DNA of 8,104 nt from UBA6164 sp964527325 (GTDB lineage Bacteria; Patescibacteriota; Gracilibacteria; BD1-5; UBA6164). Under the pieces are notes generated by a model. The model worked only from the letters and a program-made list of their open reading frames with translations. It ran no database searches and was not told the DNA's origin. Positions 6,059-8,104 of the stretch are shown here, piece after piece (the stretch's first letter is position 1; every line of letters begins with the position of its first letter). Both the position numbers and the translations under genes were made by a program. The stretch is from positions 1-8,104 of the forward strand of contig CAZGNU010000062.1 in the NCBI GenBank assembly GCA_964527325.1, written 5' to 3'.

Positions 6059-6895
6059 ATGTCTAGTTTACATAAATGGAACTCTAAAGACATTGAAGAT
6101 TTCTATGAGTATAGGGTAAAGCCCATAGTAGAGCCTTGATTCTTTCCGTCATATAAGCAATTATTTGATAGAGGATTTGTTGCTTTTTATGTAGCTTTAG
6201 CTTATTGAAAAACTAAGAAGTATCCATCTATTCAAGCCTTTTGTGATATATACTGATTAAAGAGATTAACAGCAAAGAAAACTAAATGGACGAGAGAGTT
6301 TGTAGATGAGTTCTTTGAAGAGAATGTAAAACCTCATATAAAAGGTAATAAGTTTCCTATTACTTCTTGGTTTAAAGGACAGTGATGAGAGTACTGGGGT
6401 TTTATTTGAGTACTTAATTCATGAAGAATAGAATGATATAATAGTGTAAAGGATTTCAGAGAAAAGAGATGATTAGTAACTTGAAAAAATCCTATAACTA
6501 AGGAGATGATTGATAAATTCTATAATGAAGAAGTAAAGCAATATGTTGAGGGAGATACATTACCATCATCTTACTGGTTCAGAAATAAAGGTGGTAAGTT
6601 TTCTTCATGGTATACTTACTTATCAAAGGTAGGCTATGGATACTCATGAGTCCAGGATTTCTGTAGAAAAAACTGATTAAAGATAAAATCAAAATGACAT
6701 TGGAATAAACAATTAATAGATGAGTTTTTTAAGGATATGATTAAACCTTTAATGGAATGAAATAAATTATTACCCTATTCGTTATTTAAAGAACTGGATT
6801 GAAAGTACTTAGAGTGGTACAATACATTGAGAGCTAAAAGAGTTAAATGATATAGTTGAATAATAGACTTCAAAAAGAAGCATAAATTAAAATAG
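6059..6895 (+). CDS. Modular protein of four ~65-residue repeats, possibly DNA-binding
   Basis: A 278-aa protein, ATG to TAG, using UGA for 17 of its 26 glycines. It consists of four tandem repeats at residues about 7-68, 77-139, 146-207 and 215-278. Each follows the order IDEFF-x-VKP-x-EGN-x-LP (helix and loop), a middle with SW or EW and Y, then GYSGV-x-DF-x-K-x-GL. TGA aligns with GGN across repeats: GNK/GDT/GNK is GGT, GGA and TGA in repeats 2, 3 and 4. The loop-helix plan with P at loop starts and a conserved SWY or EWY recalls the HNH-associated DNA-binding repeats of homing endonucleases, but I see no nuclease motif and the link is inference. It lies downstream of the second array and ends in a terminator, so it is probably monocistronic. 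It is a candidate reader of the phased arrays. Confidence 0.65.
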
Positions 6896-6924
6896 TATAC
6901 TTACATATCCGTATACTATTTTTT
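6889..6924 (+). terminator. Terminator of the repeat-protein gene
   Basis: A 12-bp perfect stem, AAAATAGTATAC with GTATACTATTTT, around a TTACATATCC loop and followed by more T. The stem begins at the last codons, so the TAG stop lies inside it. Confidence 0.85.
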
Positions 6925-7156
6925 ATATATATAATATAACATAAAACACATAATATAGAATATAGTTTATATCTTTTTAGTAGTTATAAAATATATGTTC
7001 TAAACTTATATAATATATAGATATAACAATTATAATGGTATTAAATTCTTTAATTATTAAAAATTATAGATTAAAATATATTATTAAGTATAATTATTCT
7101 GTTAAATATATATTTATTGAAATATTATAAATTTTACAAAAAAATACTTCATAGGC

Positions 7157-7185
7157 TTGTAAAAATATGTCAGAACCTCTATAAT
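7157..7185 (+). promoter_or_regulatory. Promoter candidate with palindromic -10
   Basis: TTGTAA (7157-7162), 17 bp, TATAAT (7180-7185). The -10 lies inside a perfect 13-bp palindrome, CTCTAT-A-ATAGAG (7177-7189). It is 211 bp upstream of the next start codon, so it would give a long leader or a short non-coding transcript. Confidence 0.45.
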
Positions 7186-7337
7186 AGAGAATAAAAACAA
7201 TGCAGAAAAGAATAAAATATATAAAAATAAGTAAGTAACACTATATATAAAGGGAAAATAAATAAAAAATACCTATAAATATATATAACTATGTTTGAAT
7301 AGGTTTGCCATAATAATAATTATGATGTAATCTTTTT

Positions 7338-7366
7338 TTGTTTTTTTGCATGTTTATTAGTATAAT
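7338..7366 (+). promoter_or_regulatory. Promoter for the pilin-like gene
   Basis: TTGTTT (7338-7343), 17 bp, TATAAT (7361-7366), 30 bp before the ATG. The spacer ends in TTATTAG. The CCTACT box of the other two near-consensus promoters is absent. Confidence 0.55.
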
Positions 7367-7396
7367 AATTGTAAGGCTTATATCTTAATTTTATTT

Positions 7397-7909
7397 ATGA
7401 AGAAAATATTACTATTTTTAATCTTATTAATACCTTTTAATACTTATGCTATTGAGGATGATGCTTTTAATTCTATAGAGAGTAAACAAGCTGATTCTAT
7501 TAGTGAAAATTCAGATGATATTAATGTTGATAAATTGGAAGTACAAATATCAGATCAATTATCAGTAGAGTCTGGTTTTTGAAATCATGCATCATCTGGT
7601 AATGAACTTATAAGATCATTAGAGCAGGTATTAAAATATGTTACCTTCTTTATATGACTTGTTGCAATAACTGTTATTATTTATCTTACTACATCGATGG
7701 TATTCATCCAAGATGATAATAAAATTAAGGAATATAAAAGAATCCTGGTAAACACTATTTTGTGATTTCTATTTTTTTGATTTGTTGCATGATGATTGTA
7801 TGTATGGATTATTAAACTCTGACAAAAATATTCTACCCCCTATTACAATGATGTAATTGAAGAAACTCTAAAAGAAGACCAACAATTAACTCCAACTTTA
7901 TTAAAATAA
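7397..7909 (+). CDS. Exported two-TM protein, VirB2/TrbC-like pilin candidate
   Basis: ATG to TAA, 170 aa, with UGA for seven of nine glycines. Residues 1-18 (MKKILLFLILLIPFNTYA) are a classic signal peptide with an A-x-A-like end. Residues 19-75 are acidic and polar (DDINVDKLEVQ). Two TM segments follow at about 79-103 (YVTFFIGLVAITVIIYLTT) and 117-140 (LVNTILGFLFFGFVAGG), joined by a basic loop (DNKIKEYKRI). Signal peptide, short ectodomain and a hydrophobic pair with a Lys-rich loop match the VirB2/TrbC pilin family of candidate-phylum type IV secretion systems. It is not conclusive: no conserved catalytic residue exists to check, and the acidic stretch is longer than usual. Upstream lies a near-consensus promoter; downstream, 65 bp away, a second exported gene begins. 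Confidence 0.55.
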
Positions 7910-7974
7910 AAGTTAAAATATATAAATTGCTATGTATAATATTAATAGAGATATTTAATTATTAATTTAAGATT

Positions 7975-8104
7975 ATGTTTAGAAATATTTTAGTAGCGAT
8001 TTGAATCGTAATAGCAATGCCAATTTTTACTTTACTTTCATCATCACTATTAACTAATGATGTAGGAGAAGATAATATTGTAATAAATTTTAATGAAACT
8101 ATAT
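7975..8104 (+). CDS. Start of an exported or membrane protein, partial
   Basis: The frame opens at ATG in a GATT-ATG context and runs off the window; 43 residues are visible. Residues 4-25 (start NILVAIGIVIAMPIFTLL) are a hydrophobic signal peptide or anchor, followed by an acidic, Asn-rich stretch (NDVGEDNIVINFNET). It follows the pilin-like gene by 65 bp on the same strand and is probably in its operon, so a secretion or conjugation role is plausible but cannot be shown here. Confidence 0.6.

Larger units (their letters stand above)
6925..7396. other. AT-rich region without genes
   Basis: No ORF over about 15 codons is supported on either strand. It holds two promoter candidates toward the pilin-like gene (7157-7185 and 7338-7366), a palindrome CATAAT-AATA-ATTATG at 7309-7324 and a T-rich run at 7331-7347. 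The last two could be a weak terminator for a transcript from the first promoter, or simply leader sequence. Confidence 0.55.

Noticed and set aside
7397..7582. 61-aa secreted protein ending at TGA
   Set aside because: The frame continues with UGA as Gly through two well-formed TM segments to TAA at 7907, so the short form is an artefact of the standard code.
265..8104. Mollicute-type code (UGA as Trp)
   Set aside because: TGA aligns with GGN in internal repeats and falls at Gly-typical turns and TM positions such as AGG in the pilin-like protein; TGG is freely used for Trp.

Overview
The window is very AT-rich and can only be read if UGA codes for glycine (genetic code 25). Under the standard code almost no gene is longer than about 150 residues. 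With UGA as Gly, about thirteen compact genes appear, all ending in TAA or TAG, with TGG kept for Trp. This points to the candidate phyla Absconditabacteria (SR1) or Gracilibacteria (BD1-5), or to a mobile element or phage using their code. The best internal proof is the four-repeat protein at 6059-6895, where TGA lines up with GGT or GGA at equivalent repeat positions. None of the genes has a Shine-Dalgarno site, and many starts have ATT directly before ATG.

Layout. 1-846 (+): the end of one gene and a two-TM protein, then a 9-bp tandem repeat and a terminator-like hairpin facing convergent genes. 929-1615 (-): a soluble unknown protein and a 72-aa two-TM protein. 1687-1830 (+): a promoter, a structured segment with no ORF, and a terminator hairpin, proposed as a small RNA of about 110 nt. 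1829-3802 (-): a tight six-gene operon of small unknown proteins, three of them membrane-associated and one with a possible helix-turn-helix. Its promoter region (3860-3921) carries a TTGACA/TATACT promoter, a palindrome over the -10 and two TTACACCTGT boxes 22 bp apart.

3941-4580 holds the most striking structure: about 15 units of a 40-bp repeat made of alternating, inverted TTGGGA and TCCCAA arms spaced almost exactly 20 bp apart. The sequence between arms diverges but the spacing is kept. A second three-unit block with the same spacing lies at 5819-5930. Between the blocks is one gene (4803-5567, 254 aa, possibly DUF4365-like) with a promoter nearly identical to that of the small RNA, both containing TACTNAGTA. 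A 22-bp direct repeat flanks a 10-N assembly gap at 5653-5662.

6059-6895 (+) encodes a 278-aa protein made of four repeats of about 65 residues, followed by a terminator hairpin. After about 500 bp without genes, 7397-7909 encodes a signal-peptide, two-TM protein resembling the VirB2/TrbC-type pilins of type IV secretion systems in candidate-phylum bacteria, and 7975 onward begins another exported or membrane protein. The conjugation-like gene, many unknown small membrane proteins and repeat arrays suggest an accessory or mobile region. A working model, which is inference only, is that the phased arrays are protein-binding sites (centromere-, origin- or silencer-like) linked to the gene they flank or to the modular repeat protein downstream.
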